A DNA stretch of 59,313 nucleotides, from contig NZ_SIRE01000043.1 in NCBI RefSeq assembly GCF_004307995.1, forward strand, positions 1 to 59,313. The letters run 5' to 3'. Shown piece after piece: positions 16,354 through 25,335 of this stretch; the stretch's first letter is position 1; each line of letters opens with the position of its first letter. This stretch comes from Paenibacillus thalictri. GTDB taxonomy: Bacteria > Bacillota > Bacilli > Paenibacillales > NBRC-103111. A model generated the notes under the pieces. The model was not told the DNA's origin. It saw only the letters and a program-made list of their open reading frames with translations, and did not search any database. A program made the position numbers and the translations under genes.

Positions 16354-17155
16354 TCTCGCCCACCTCCAAATCCGCTTTTTCATAAGCGACTTTCGGAATT
16401 TGCGTAGCCAGCTTGCCTCCGCTCACATCGATGGTCGTACCCGTAATGTACCCTGCAAAGTCTGAAGCAAGGAAGCAGATTAAATAAGCGACGTCGTCTT
16501 TGGTTCCCCATTTCCGCAACGTCAGCGTATCCAGCAGCCGTTCCTGTTCATTGTCAGGTTTCTCGGCAAAATGATTCATATCGGTCGGAATCATCCCCGG
16601 CGCATAACAGTTAACGGTAATGTTCCACGGCCCGAGTTCACCTGCGAGCACTCGCGTAAACTGCCGTACCCCCGCCTTGGATGAGGCGTACGCCGCGCCG
16701 CCGTAACTGGGGACAATCGCCGCAAACGATGCGGCATTGATGATCCGCCCGGCACGCTGCCGTTTCATCACCGGAATGACGGCTTTGCACATCAAATAAG
16801 TTCCTTTGAGATTGACGTCCAGATTCAGGTCCCAAATTTCTTCGCGCAGCGAATCGACGGTGCCGCCTGCCGCCACACCCGCGTTATTGACCAAAATATC
16901 GATCTGGCCAAACGTGTGGGAAATGTCCTGGACAACCTCCTGAATGCGCGCAAAGTTGGTCACGTCGCAAACGTACTGCGCCCCTTCGTATCCTTTCTGC
17001 TCAAATTCGGCTTTTAAATCGAGCAGATGATCCTCATTAATATCGGTAACGATCGTGCGTACGCCCTCCGAGGCCAACGTCAGGGCAATTTCCCGGCCGA
17101 TGCCGCGTCCTGCCCCCGTTACAATCGCCACTTTCCCGCGCAAGTCGATCAACAT
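16346..17155 (-). CDS. SDR-family dehydrogenase (second of the operon)
   Basis: A 269-residue classical short-chain dehydrogenase starting MLIDLRGKVAIVTG. Motifs: TGAGRGIG (13-20), acidic residue after beta-2 (TDIN, suggesting NAD preference), NNAG (90-93), catalytic S143, Y156 and K160 in YASSK, and a PGMIPTDM loop. The ATG follows the stop of the isomerase gene immediately, and its ribosome site lies in that gene's end. It is clearly paralogous to the other two SDRs of the operon but only distantly so, which argues for different reactions rather than a recent duplication. Confidence 0.92.
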   Translation of the reverse strand: MLIDLRGKVAIVTGAGRGIGREIALTLASEGVRTIVTDINEDHLLDLKAEFEQKGYEGAQYVCDVTNFARIQEVVQDISHTFGQIDILVNNAGVAAGGTVDSLREEIWDLNLDVNLKGTYLMCKAVIPVMKRQRAGRIINAASFAAIVPSYGGAAYASSKAGVRQFTRVLAGELGPWNITVNCYAPGMIPTDMNHFAEKPDNEQERLLDTLTLRKWGTKDDVAYLICFLASDFAGYITGTTIDVSGGKLATQIPKVAYEKADLEVGESE

Positions 17156-18154
17156 TTAAACCGCTCCCTTCAGGTTATCTGCCGCCCGCTGCTGACGGAC
17201 AAGTCCTTGCATATAGGCGATGCTGGACAAAAGCTGGTTCGTCTCGTAAGCGACGATACTGCTTTCCGGTTCGTTTTTCTCATATGGCGTCCGCCATTCC
17301 GCCGGAGCTTTGGCATGGGCATATACAAAACGCAGCGTTTCCGCCAGTTGGGACGACGTACGCGCCGGATACTCCGGCCAGAAATCGGCGGCCAGCACCC
17401 GCGTATGGCGAGCTTCCAATGCTCCGACCTCGATGGACATCGTCATGTCCGGACATGATTCGGCGAACATGCCAAGCAGCGCGGGAAAATCGATTACGCC
17501 TTGACCGATCGGACAGCGGACAAGACGGTACCCCTCCTCCGTCAAGTAAATCCAGTAATCCTTCAAATGAACATGTTTTAAATGGGGAAGTATGCGTCTC
17601 GCGAAATCTATCGGTTCTTCCGCCGTGGCCAGCGGATTGCCTGTATCAAGAACAACCCCGAAATGCGGCGACCCGATCTGCTCGCACAACCAAAGCAGCT
17701 CCTCCGAAGCGACATCCTGGTGGTTTTCCAACGCCAAATGAACGCCAAGTTTCTCCGCGGCTTTGGTACCCGCAGCAAGCCCCTTCAGCACATCCTGCAT
17801 AAAAGACTGCCACCGCCCCGCCATCCGCCTGCGGTCGCCGCCGAAATCGGCTCCGCCCACTACGGTTCGGATCGTCCGCGCGCCTACCCGGGCAGCGGTT
17901 TCCATCGCCGCTTCCAGCTTCTCGGGATCGTAACCGCCCGATGCGATCGAGATGTAGAGCCCATGCCGGGCGGCATATTCGGTAACGGAACGCAGGTCTT
18001 CCCCTTCCAGCAGCGCGGGGGGCATTTCCACGCCTTCCAGTCCTGCTTGAACGGCCTGTTCCATCAATTGGCTTGCAGTAATCCGCGGTCTGCCCGATTT
18101 GGGATGAATGCCCATCATAAACGTCGTGCCGTATACGCATAAACCTACCTTCAT
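17156..18154 (-). CDS. Sugar phosphate isomerase/epimerase-like TIM barrel protein
   Basis: A 332-residue protein of the xylose isomerase-like / AP endonuclease 2 superfamily. It opens MKVGLCVYGTTFMMG; the metal-site strands are visible as LEGVEMP, HLALENHQD, GVVLDTGN and HVHLKDYW, which supply the Glu-Asp-His-Glu ligands of the family. Such enzymes isomerise or epimerise sugars, keto-inositols or 3-keto-glycosides. That last activity is notable because the GH4 enzyme of the same operon works through a 3-keto intermediate. It lies directly between SDR genes with no gap to the downstream one, so it belongs to the same pathway. The exact substrate is unknown. Confidence 0.85.
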   Translation of the reverse strand: MKVGLCVYGTTFMMGIHPKSGRPRITASQLMEQAVQAGLEGVEMPPALLEGEDLRSVTEYAARHGLYISIASGGYDPEKLEAAMETAARVGARTIRTVVGGADFGGDRRRMAGRWQSFMQDVLKGLAAGTKAAEKLGVHLALENHQDVASEELLWLCEQIGSPHFGVVLDTGNPLATAEEPIDFARRILPHLKHVHLKDYWIYLTEEGYRLVRCPIGQGVIDFPALLGMFAESCPDMTMSIEVGALEARHTRVLAADFWPEYPARTSSQLAETLRFVYAHAKAPAEWRTPYEKNEPESSIVAYETNQLLSSIAYMQGLVRQQRAADNLKGAV

Positions 18155-18187
18155 CTTCCGTCACCCTTTCCGGAAATGGTACGATGA

Positions 18188-18955
18188 TTACCTTGCCGTC
18201 CAGCCTCCGTCGATTACAATAGACGATCCGGTCATAAAACTCGAAGCGTCCGACGCCATAAAAATGACCGCTCCTCTAATTTCCTCCGGATTTCCCCATC
18301 GGCCCAACGGGATATTGTCCACAAACGTCTTGTTAACCTCGGGATTGTTCATAACGACCGTATTTAACGGCGTCGCCATCGGTCCCGGACAAAGCGCATT
18401 CACCGTGATGTTGTACGGAGCCCATTCGAGCGCAAGCACCTTGGTCAGTTGCAGGAGACCGCCTTTGCTTGAACAATACGCGCTTCGCTCCGGCAGCGCC
18501 ACGCTGCCAAGCATCGAGGACAAGTTGATGACACGCCCGTACCGCTGCTGCTTCATTTGTTTGGCAACCGCTCTCGAGCACAAAAAGGGCGCTTTCAGGT
18601 TGGTGTTCTGAACCGCGTCCCAATCTTCGTCTGCAAATTGCTCAATCGGCTTTCGTATGTTAATGCCGGCGTTGTTGATCAAAATATCGATGCGCCCGAA
18701 TTCATCGATCACCTTTTGAACCATGTCGTTCACTTGCGGGGTATCCGTTACATCTGCTGTTATTCCTATAGCGCTTACGCCTGTGGCGTCCGTGATGGAT
18801 TGAGCGGCTTCCGCCGCCTTCCCGCGATCGCGGCTCGTCAATGCAATACGGGCACCCGCCCCGGCCAGCGCTTCCGCCATGACTAGACCGAGCCCCTGAG
18901 CACCGCCCGTAATCAGCGCCACTTTTCCGTCAAGCTTGAACATCTCCAGACTCAT
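18188..18955 (-). CDS. SDR-family dehydrogenase, gluconate 5-dehydrogenase/KduD-like
   Basis: A 255-residue classical SDR. I choose the ATG at 18955 (MSLEMFKLDGKVALITGG); AAAGGAG lies 13 bases upstream, a little far, and a TTG at 18985 has no site. Motifs: TGGAQGLG (16-23), NNAG (94-97), S147, Y160 and K164 in YCSSK, and the C-terminal VIDGGWTAR. The opening and the loop PMATPLNTVVMNN resemble gluconate 5-dehydrogenase and 2-deoxy-gluconate 3-dehydrogenase enzymes. It is encoded 26 bases after the dehydratase, so it may act on the 2-keto-3-deoxy acid that enzyme would form. Confidence 0.9.
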   Translation of the reverse strand: MSLEMFKLDGKVALITGGAQGLGLVMAEALAGAGARIALTSRDRGKAAEAAQSITDATGVSAIGITADVTDTPQVNDMVQKVIDEFGRIDILINNAGINIRKPIEQFADEDWDAVQNTNLKAPFLCSRAVAKQMKQQRYGRVINLSSMLGSVALPERSAYCSSKGGLLQLTKVLALEWAPYNITVNALCPGPMATPLNTVVMNNPEVNKTFVDNIPLGRWGNPEEIRGAVIFMASDASSFMTGSSIVIDGGWTAR

Positions 18956-18981
18956 TCCGAATGACACGCTCCTTTGGTTAT

Positions 18982-20130
18982 TCAATGATTCTGCTCGCGT
19001 TTCTCCCAGCCTTGACGGAATAACGGCAGCCAGTTGCCCGGATGGTACGGGTGCTTATGCACTTCCTCCAAATTGATGTCGACGCCAAGCCCCGGCCGGT
19101 CGGACAGTTCGATATAACCGTAATTCACCCTCAGCGGCGGCGTTAAAATATGCTCCTCCCAAGGCTCGTTGAACTCGTCGAAGATTTCGTGCATGTAAAA
19201 ATTTGGCGTAGCCATATTCAGATGAGCGCACACGACCGAGCAGACCGGCCCCTGCGCGCTGTGCGGCGCGGTTACTCCATTATGGGCATGCACCATGCCG
19301 CAAATTTGCTTAGATGCGGATATGCCCAAAAATTGCGGCTCCAGCTGAATGATATGAACGGCATTCGCCTTTAACAGCTCGGCAAACTGCTCGCGGCAGT
19401 AGAAATCCTCGCCGCAGGCGATCGGAACCGGGCTGCGCCGGGCCACTTCGACCAGCGAGGAAATGTTTTGCGGCGGCACCGGGGCCTCAAACCATGCCGG
19501 CTTGTACGGCGCCATCGCCTCGGCAAACTGCAGCGCCGTATGTACGCTGAACCGGTTATGCCCTTCGATGAGAATATCTACATCCGGTCCGATCGCATCC
19601 CGCACAGCAGCGATAATATCCAGCGACAACCGGAAATCGTCCGGTTCTACGGTACGCCAGGCCGATCCGAACGGATCGAATTTAAGCGCCGTATACCCTC
19701 TGGCGGCGACGTCCTTTGCTTTTTCATAAAAGTTTTCAGCCGTCCGCGGGCCCCGATACCAGCCGTTCGCGTAACAACGCAGCTTCTCGTGGCATCTGCC
19801 GCCAAGCAGCTTATACAGCGGCTGGCCCGTTATTTTGCCGATGATATCCCAGCATGCCGTCTCAATTGCGGCCAAAGCGGAACCTTGAATTTGCCCGCCG
19901 TCGGAATAAACGTCGCGGATCATTTTCAGCGAAACGGTCTCTACGTCAAACACGCTCATGCCGATATACAAATGCTTCAGCTCGTGAATCGCCGCCTCCA
20001 CGGTTTTAGCGAAACCGTTTAACGTTCCTTCGCCGATCCCGTATAGTCCATCGTCGGTGCGCAATATAACAAACAGCCAATTTTTCCAGCTGTTGCCGAC
20101 AATGTACGTTTCCACATCTTTGATTTTCAT
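18982..20130 (-). CDS. Enolase-superfamily aldonate dehydratase, gluconate/galactonate type
   Basis: A 382-residue mandelate racemase/muconate lactonizing-type enzyme. Residues visible: K150-x-D152 in ALKFDPFG, metal-ligand region E189 (DILIEGH), E215 (WFEAP), E241 (CGED), and H290 (TAPHSAQGP). The stretch CYANGWYRG...KAKDV...GYTALKFDPFG closely recalls the archaeal Sulfolobus gluconate/galactonate dehydratase as I remember it, so an aldonate (C6 or C5) is the best guess for the substrate and 2-keto-3-deoxy-aldonate for the product. It is the first gene of the catabolic operon. The start ATG is preceded by AGGAGG. No aldolase or KDG kinase is encoded nearby, so the pathway must be completed elsewhere. 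Confidence 0.9.
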   Translation of the reverse strand: MKIKDVETYIVGNSWKNWLFVILRTDDGLYGIGEGTLNGFAKTVEAAIHELKHLYIGMSVFDVETVSLKMIRDVYSDGGQIQGSALAAIETACWDIIGKITGQPLYKLLGGRCHEKLRCYANGWYRGPRTAENFYEKAKDVAARGYTALKFDPFGSAWRTVEPDDFRLSLDIIAAVRDAIGPDVDILIEGHNRFSVHTALQFAEAMAPYKPAWFEAPVPPQNISSLVEVARRSPVPIACGEDFYCREQFAELLKANAVHIIQLEPQFLGISASKQICGMVHAHNGVTAPHSAQGPVCSVVCAHLNMATPNFYMHEIFDEFNEPWEEHILTPPLRVNYGYIELSDRPGLGVDINLEEVHKHPYHPGNWLPLFRQGWEKREQNH

Positions 20131-20215
20131 GCTTGATTCAGGCCTCCTATGAAACGGTGTATTGAAACAAACAGAAGTGGTACAAAACGCCGTTCTGATA
20201 AAAGAATACTACTCA

Positions 20216-20229
20216 AGTATGCGCTTTCA
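20216..20229 (-). promoter_or_regulatory. Candidate CcpA cre site upstream of the dehydratase operon
   Basis: On the minus strand TGAAAGCGCATACT matches the cre consensus TGWAANCGNTNWCA at 12 of 14 positions. It is 86 bases upstream of the dehydratase start, within the probable promoter region. Confidence 0.4.
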
Positions 20230-20357
20230 TATGCTACAAAACTACACTGTAAGAGCTACTTTTAAAGGATCATGAGAGTCGGATCATTTTGGAGGGGAAA
20301 GCCGGCATATGGGCAGACGGGAATTACGTGCCGATCAAACGGCCCCTCACCGAAAGA

Positions 20358-20403
20358 GGGACATCCATGTCTGAATGTCCCTGCAGCGTTCAGCCTCTGA
20401 ACG
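20358..20403 (-). terminator. Possible terminator hairpins after the SLH protein gene
   Basis: Two hairpins follow the SLH gene stop on the minus strand: CGTTCAG/CTGAACG (20387-20403) and GGGACAT/ATGTCCC (20358-20381). The second is followed by CTCTTTC, only a weak U-run. The rest of 20131-20432 holds no gene. Confidence 0.4.
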
Positions 20404-20432
20404 CGCCTTTACGGCGATTATCAATAAGGCTG

Positions 20433-23400
20433 TTATTTGCGTTCTTGGATCAGCTTCGCCTTCACCAAAAATCTTTCGATAAGCGCGGCCGTCTCCGCAC
20501 GCGTCATGTTAATTTGCGGTCGCAGCTCCTGTGCGGAGCCTTGAACAAGCCCAGCGCTTACAGCGGCTGCGGCAGCTTGCTCCGCCCACGGTGCAAGATT
20601 CTCACAATCGGCAAAACGGGCAAGCATCGCTTTTGCGGTTTTGCCGTCTTGTTCCTCGATACCGGCCAGTTTCATTGCCCGCGCCATTATAACGAAAGCT
20701 TCCTGCCGCGTCACGATGCCTCCCGGACGGAACGTTGCATCCTCGTAGCCGCCGATCAAGCCGTACCGCTGAGCTTGGCCGACCGCACCGTTAAACCAGT
20801 CGCCCGGCTTCACATCGTTCCACCCGTTTGCACTCCCGTTCTCCGGCAAGCCAAGGGCTCTGACAACAATAGCCGCAAATTCGGATCTTGTGACTGCGTC
20901 GTCCGGTTTGAACGCGCTTGGCCTTTTCCCGTCTAAAATCATACGTAATGCCATATTTTCGACGGCCGCCTGAGACCAATGTCCTTCAATGTCGCCAAAA
21001 GAAACGTTACGGTTGATCAATGAATACGTACTGTTGGTCAAGCTGTTAATGACAGCGACATATTTACCGTTCTTATACGTTACGAACGTTGGAACGTGCC
21101 GGACGGTTCCATCCGGGTTCAAGACAACCGCCGTCGTAATGGTAGACGGATCGATGCCATCCGGTATCGTCAATTCACGCTCTACATAGGCGTTGAACGT
21201 TTCCACTTCGATCGTTTTGCCATTAAAGGATGCCGTTAAGGTGAAATCGACAGGCGGAATGATGACCGTATACCGATTGTCGAAGGCCTGCTTTTGCAAC
21301 TGCGCCGCCTTTGTCTCCGAAGTCCTGGAAATTTGCAGCTGGACCTGGATGCTCGAGAGCGGCTGATCTTTGCCGATTGCCGCAGCCAGCTTATCTATAG
21401 CCATCAATGAAGCTGGAAGCTTATAACTACCCGCTGGTGCTTGAATTTCAAGCACAGCGTCTTTGTTTTCCAGCGATTTCACGATGTCGCCGGTCAACAC
21501 GGCCCTCACTTGCTCGGCTTGTATCGATACCGGAATGACGATCGTCGGTTTCGCCGCTTCTTGAGACAACTGGGATTCCAGCTTAGCTGCGTCGATTGTA
21601 GCCGTCACAATGGTTTTACCATCATTACTTGTTACGGTTGCTTCGGCGATCTGCTCCTGTTGCTTGCCGTTAACGACAATTGCAAAACCGGCAGTCTTCT
21701 CATGTGTGTCAGCAGACTTCTTTCCTTCAGTGCTAGTTTCGTTCTGGCCATCTGGCGAGTTGTTCGCCGCATTTGCGGCTGGAACTTGCGAACTTGACGA
21801 CCCGGAATTGCGGCGCACATGCACCGTATATTGGCGGTTCGTTACGCCATCTTCGGCGACTACCATTACGGTGATCGGATTGTCGCCTATTTTTAGCTCG
21901 ACATCGGAATTTGTCTGACTTCCGGTAAGCAATTGGCCGTTAATAAATATAGAAGAACTTGATGCATAAGCGGCAGCCGTTACGGACAAATTGTGCACAC
22001 CATAGACGACAAAAGCTTCATATTCGGTCACTGCCGCGCTGAAGGCCGGGCTTAGGGTCCCCACGGACAATTGCAGTGCGCCGAGTGCCGCGTTGGAATC
22101 CGGCTCCCTGTTCACCGTAACCGTATAAGCGCGGGACGCTGAAGGTTGTCCGACGTTGCCGGCTTTGTCTGATGTGACCGCGTACCAGTTATGTATGCCT
22201 TCGCTTAGTGCCGATCCAAGAGAAAAGGTCCAGTTGCCTGCCGCATCGGCCGTTGTCGAGCCGACTCGTTGTTGGTCTACATAGACGCTGACCGTAACCG
22301 ACGCCTGGGAGCTGCCCTGAAATACCGGAGTCGCAGACGCGCTGCTCGCGTTAGCTGCCGGTACGCTCAATACCGCTGGCGTTGGCGGCGTGACATCGAC
22401 GGTAAAGGACACTTCGTTTGAATATCCGCTAGTACCGTCCGCACTGATAAAAGTAGCTTTGACAAGGCGGCCGCCTTCCGCCCAATCTATTGTCGGAAGG
22501 AACGTCCATTGCCCGGCAGCGTTGGAAATTGCCGTACCGGCACTCACCCCGTCAACATATACAGTGATTGTTCCGCTCGGCAAAGATGTGCCGCTGATCG
22601 GTAGACGCGGGTTGTTCGTTAGAGATGCCGGGGCCGTGACAACGGGAGCCGACACCGGTGCTAAAGCCGGCAAATATATCGTGAACGCCCTCGAATCGGA
22701 AGCGCCGTTCTTCTGCACGTTCGCCGTAAGCAGAACGCTTTGACCGCCCTGCTGCATTGTCGGCCGCGTGACGGTTCCGTCAACAGTGACGTAAGCCGGC
22801 ATGGAAGACGACCATATTATCGAAGCGCCGTATGTTGCGTCGGTTACCGACAACGTCAGGCTGCGGGTAACGGAGGAAACCGAATCGTTTTGAGCGTAGC
22901 CGATTTCAATCCTGTTCTTTGCCAGTTGCACCGCCTCGGCATCGGTCATCTGCAGTGCCTTCAGCGTAAGCGTAAACGACGCGGTATCGCTAATATTCGT
23001 CGACGGTATCGCTATCGTCGCCGTAAGTGTAACATTTCGGTCACCCTCCGTATATGAAGGAGGATTCACCGTACCGTTCGTGGAAACTAGATTCGGAGCG
23101 TCAGAACTCCACGATATGGTCGTACCGTTTAACCCCGATATCGGCAAGCTGACATTTTGCGTAACCGCAGCTGCAGAATCTGTACCGGCATACCCGATGG
23201 TGAGCGCCGTTTTAGCAATAGGTACGCGAAGCTGCTGCACGGTGTTATCGAGTGCAGTCTGAATGGCGGACAAACTGCCGTAGCCGGCAGGCGGACGGTT
23301 AATTACCATTTGCCCGGCAGCCGTGAGTTTTTCGTTTTCTCCCCAGCCGGTATAATAACCTAACGTCAGAGCGAGGTTGCCACTCGCAAGCGCAGTCTTT

Positions 23401-24803
23401 ACCCCAGCCGCATCTACCGCCAGATCGAACTCGGCCACTGCTGTTTGGTCGGCATAACTTTGCGAGAAAATTGCTTGCAAATCAGCCAAAGCGGCATAAC
23501 CCGGGCTTGGCGGCATATGCGCGCAGATGTATTGCGCAACGGCCGTCTGGTCCGCTTGTGCCCAAGTGGCATAAGCGCCGATCTGCAATGCACCGCTCTT
23601 GAGCGCATCGACAACAAGGTCAAGCCGATTCGCCGCGCATGCATTGTTCACAGCCGTTACAACCGGGGACAGCACTTCAGCCTTAATGGTTATCGTAAAT
23701 GTCTTTGTATCGTCAGCGCTTCCTTTTGTCGCTTCAGCAGTTACCACTACAGACTGATCACCTTGCAGATCAGAAGGTCTTGTCACTTGGCCGGTCAGCT
23801 TACCGCCCGAAGAAGTTCCCGATATCTGCAAATAAGATGAAACAGCGCTCCAAGAGATGTCCGCTCCAAGTGTGCCTTTGACCGGTAAATATATGGACTG
23901 CGTGACGGAGGACGCAGAGTTACCAGAAGCATATTCAATCTGCAGGCCGGACAAGTCGGAAGCAACAATTTGCGCATCCGTCATTCGCTGTTTCACAGTA
24001 ACCGTAAAAGTGCGGGTCGATGACGCCGGAACTATTGAGTCCGGTCCAGACTGGGATAGGTCGGCCGTAAGCACAATAGTTACATCCGGATCCGGAGATA
24101 CCGGTCTTGTAACCGTTCCGTCGACAGCAATTGTGGATGGATCGTCGGAAGACCACGTAATACTGACGCCGTTCAGGCCAGTAGTTGGCAGCACAATGTT
24201 GTTCGTAACCGAGGAGGCCGAATCGCCCACGGCAAACTGAGGCGCCAGCACAGCTTGGGCAACCTGAACATCCAAGTTGTCCTGCAGCTCATATATATCC
24301 AAGAAGGCGTCACCGAATATTCCTTTATTGGCAGCTAAATACCCGGCGATGTCGTCCTGCTGTTCCATCGTCAACGAATTGTAATAACTGAGCGTCAAGC
24401 TCGACGATGCGGCTTGAAGCGCGGCCTTCATCGATACGGCATCGGCTGCCGCATTCGCTAGCGCAACCGGCAAACGGTCGTCATACTCCAAATCAAACGC
24501 CGCTTGTACGGCAGCCATATCCGCATAACCGTCAACAGCAGGCTTATTGTTGTAGATTTCCATCGCAATATCTTCCTGATCCAATCTCACCCAGTTAGAA
24601 TAATTCCTCAGTACAAACCCTTGAGATTCGGAATTGAGCAGCAGCGTCATAATTTCTTCATATTGTGCGTGATTAATTTGCTCAGTAAATGTGGGCTGCC
24701 TCGCCGACACCGGAGCCGTACTGACGAAATACGCACAAATCATCGCCATCATCATGGCCGCTGTTAATACGACCCGCTTGAATGTAAAACGGTTTACTTG
24801 CAT
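20433..24803 (-). CDS. Large S-layer-homology surface protein with Ig-like and cadherin-like domains
   Basis: A 1456-residue exported protein. The start is the ATG at 24803 (MQVNRFTFKRV), with GAGAGGG seven bases upstream. Signal peptide about 1-34 (ending PVSA). Then come helical repeats of about 65-70 residues (about 40-170 and 385-525, pattern LxLxxYxxW...GYAxLxxLQxxF), interleaved with five or six atrophied bacterial Ig-like domains (cores such as GVSITWSSDDPSTIAVDGTVTRP), a further Ig-like pair (about 710-905, with VYVDGVSAGTA and PTPAVLSVP), a cadherin-like beta-sandwich (about 910-1010), a Ser/Asn/Gln linker, a beta-rich domain (about 1050-1260), and three C-terminal SLH motifs (about 1265-1450) that bind pyruvylated wall polymer. 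It has no evident catalytic motif and is probably structural or adhesive. It appears monocistronic. Confidence 0.9.
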   Translation of the reverse strand: MQVNRFTFKRVVLTAAMMMAMICAYFVSTAPVSARQPTFTEQINHAQYEEIMTLLLNSESQGFVLRNYSNWVRLDQEDIAMEIYNNKPAVDGYADMAAVQAAFDLEYDDRLPVALANAAADAVSMKAALQAASSSLTLSYYNSLTMEQQDDIAGYLAANKGIFGDAFLDIYELQDNLDVQVAQAVLAPQFAVGDSASSVTNNIVLPTTGLNGVSITWSSDDPSTIAVDGTVTRPVSPDPDVTIVLTADLSQSGPDSIVPASSTRTFTVTVKQRMTDAQIVASDLSGLQIEYASGNSASSVTQSIYLPVKGTLGADISWSAVSSYLQISGTSSGGKLTGQVTRPSDLQGDQSVVVTAEATKGSADDTKTFTITIKAEVLSPVVTAVNNACAANRLDLVVDALKSGALQIGAYATWAQADQTAVAQYICAHMPPSPGYAALADLQAIFSQSYADQTAVAEFDLAVDAAGVKTALASGNLALTLGYYTGWGENEKLTAAGQMVINRPPAGYGSLSAIQTALDNTVQQLRVPIAKTALTIGYAGTDSAAAVTQNVSLPISGLNGTTISWSSDAPNLVSTNGTVNPPSYTEGDRNVTLTATIAIPSTNISDTASFTLTLKALQMTDAEAVQLAKNRIEIGYAQNDSVSSVTRSLTLSVTDATYGASIIWSSSMPAYVTVDGTVTRPTMQQGGQSVLLTANVQKNGASDSRAFTIYLPALAPVSAPVVTAPASLTNNPRLPISGTSLPSGTITVYVDGVSAGTAISNAAGQWTFLPTIDWAEGGRLVKATFISADGTSGYSNEVSFTVDVTPPTPAVLSVPAANASSASATPVFQGSSQASVTVSVYVDQQRVGSTTADAAGNWTFSLGSALSEGIHNWYAVTSDKAGNVGQPSASRAYTVTVNREPDSNAALGALQLSVGTLSPAFSAAVTEYEAFVVYGVHNLSVTAAAYASSSSIFINGQLLTGSQTNSDVELKIGDNPITVMVVAEDGVTNRQYTVHVRRNSGSSSSQVPAANAANNSPDGQNETSTEGKKSADTHEKTAGFAIVVNGKQQEQIAEATVTSNDGKTIVTATIDAAKLESQLSQEAAKPTIVIPVSIQAEQVRAVLTGDIVKSLENKDAVLEIQAPAGSYKLPASLMAIDKLAAAIGKDQPLSSIQVQLQISRTSETKAAQLQKQAFDNRYTVIIPPVDFTLTASFNGKTIEVETFNAYVERELTIPDGIDPSTITTAVVLNPDGTVRHVPTFVTYKNGKYVAVINSLTNSTYSLINRNVSFGDIEGHWSQAAVENMALRMILDGKRPSAFKPDDAVTRSEFAAIVVRALGLPENGSANGWNDVKPGDWFNGAVGQAQRYGLIGGYEDATFRPGGIVTRQEAFVIMARAMKLAGIEEQDGKTAKAMLARFADCENLAPWAEQAAAAAVSAGLVQGSAQELRPQINMTRAETAALIERFLVKAKLIQERK

Positions 24804-24849
24804 GCATGTCCCTCTCTTGTTGTTATCCAAATTGTATTGCACCGCCAAC

Positions 24850-24866
24850 AGGTAAGCGCTTAACCT
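24850..24866 (-). promoter_or_regulatory. cre-like palindrome upstream of the SLH gene
   Basis: The 10-bp perfect palindrome TAAGCGCTTA sits in AGGT...ACCT context 47 bases upstream of the start codon. It matches the cre consensus at 11 of 14 positions, so CcpA binding is possible but not strongly supported. Confidence 0.3.
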
Positions 24867-25032
24867 TTAACGTTTCGTCCCCAATCCTGCCGAACTTTCT
24901 TTGGTTCCCCCCATCTCCGTTCTTATTTTTAGGCAGGAAGACACGCTGTTTTGGGTGCAAAGTAGGTCTATATTACCACCCGATCAGATGGCCTTCAATT
25001 CTAAAATTAGTATAAAGATCACACACTATCCC

Positions 25033-25210
25033 TTGACAATTTGCAAAATCTACATATTAAAATTCCAATTGCATAGTCATATAACATCAAAGAAACTATC
25101 GCTAGCATGACGGAGTACAAGCGGGAGTGGTACTTTGAAACAAGATGGAACTGGCTTTAATGAAAAATGGTCGAGCAGAATGATACGCCTGCTCAACCAT
25201 TTTTTGTTTT
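25033..25210 (+). ncRNA. Candidate small RNA: promoter-terminator pair without a credible gene
   Basis: TTGACA (25033-25038), 16 bases, then TATTAA (25055-25060) is a good vegetative promoter pattern on the plus strand. A strong terminator (25164-25210) follows about 100 bases later. Between them the only frame is 17 codons (25108-25161) without a ribosome site. A transcript of about 140 nt would start near 25067. Transcription has not been shown. Confidence 0.35.
25164..25210. terminator. Strong bidirectional terminator
   Basis: AAATGGTCGAGCAG (25165-25178) pairs with CTGCTCAACCATTT (25189-25202) with one mismatch, followed by TTTTTTG on the plus strand and CATTTTTC on the minus strand. It can end the esterase operon (stop at 25336) and any plus-strand transcript from 25067. 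Confidence 0.8.
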
Positions 25211-25335
25211 AGGCCGATCGATCCTTCAGAGTGGAGATAAGAAAGGAAAACCGCCACCACCTAACCATGCTATCGGTAAGCCGCAAAGCAGTGGACGCCT
25301 ATTCGCCGATTCAAAAACTTCAGTACAAGCCAATC

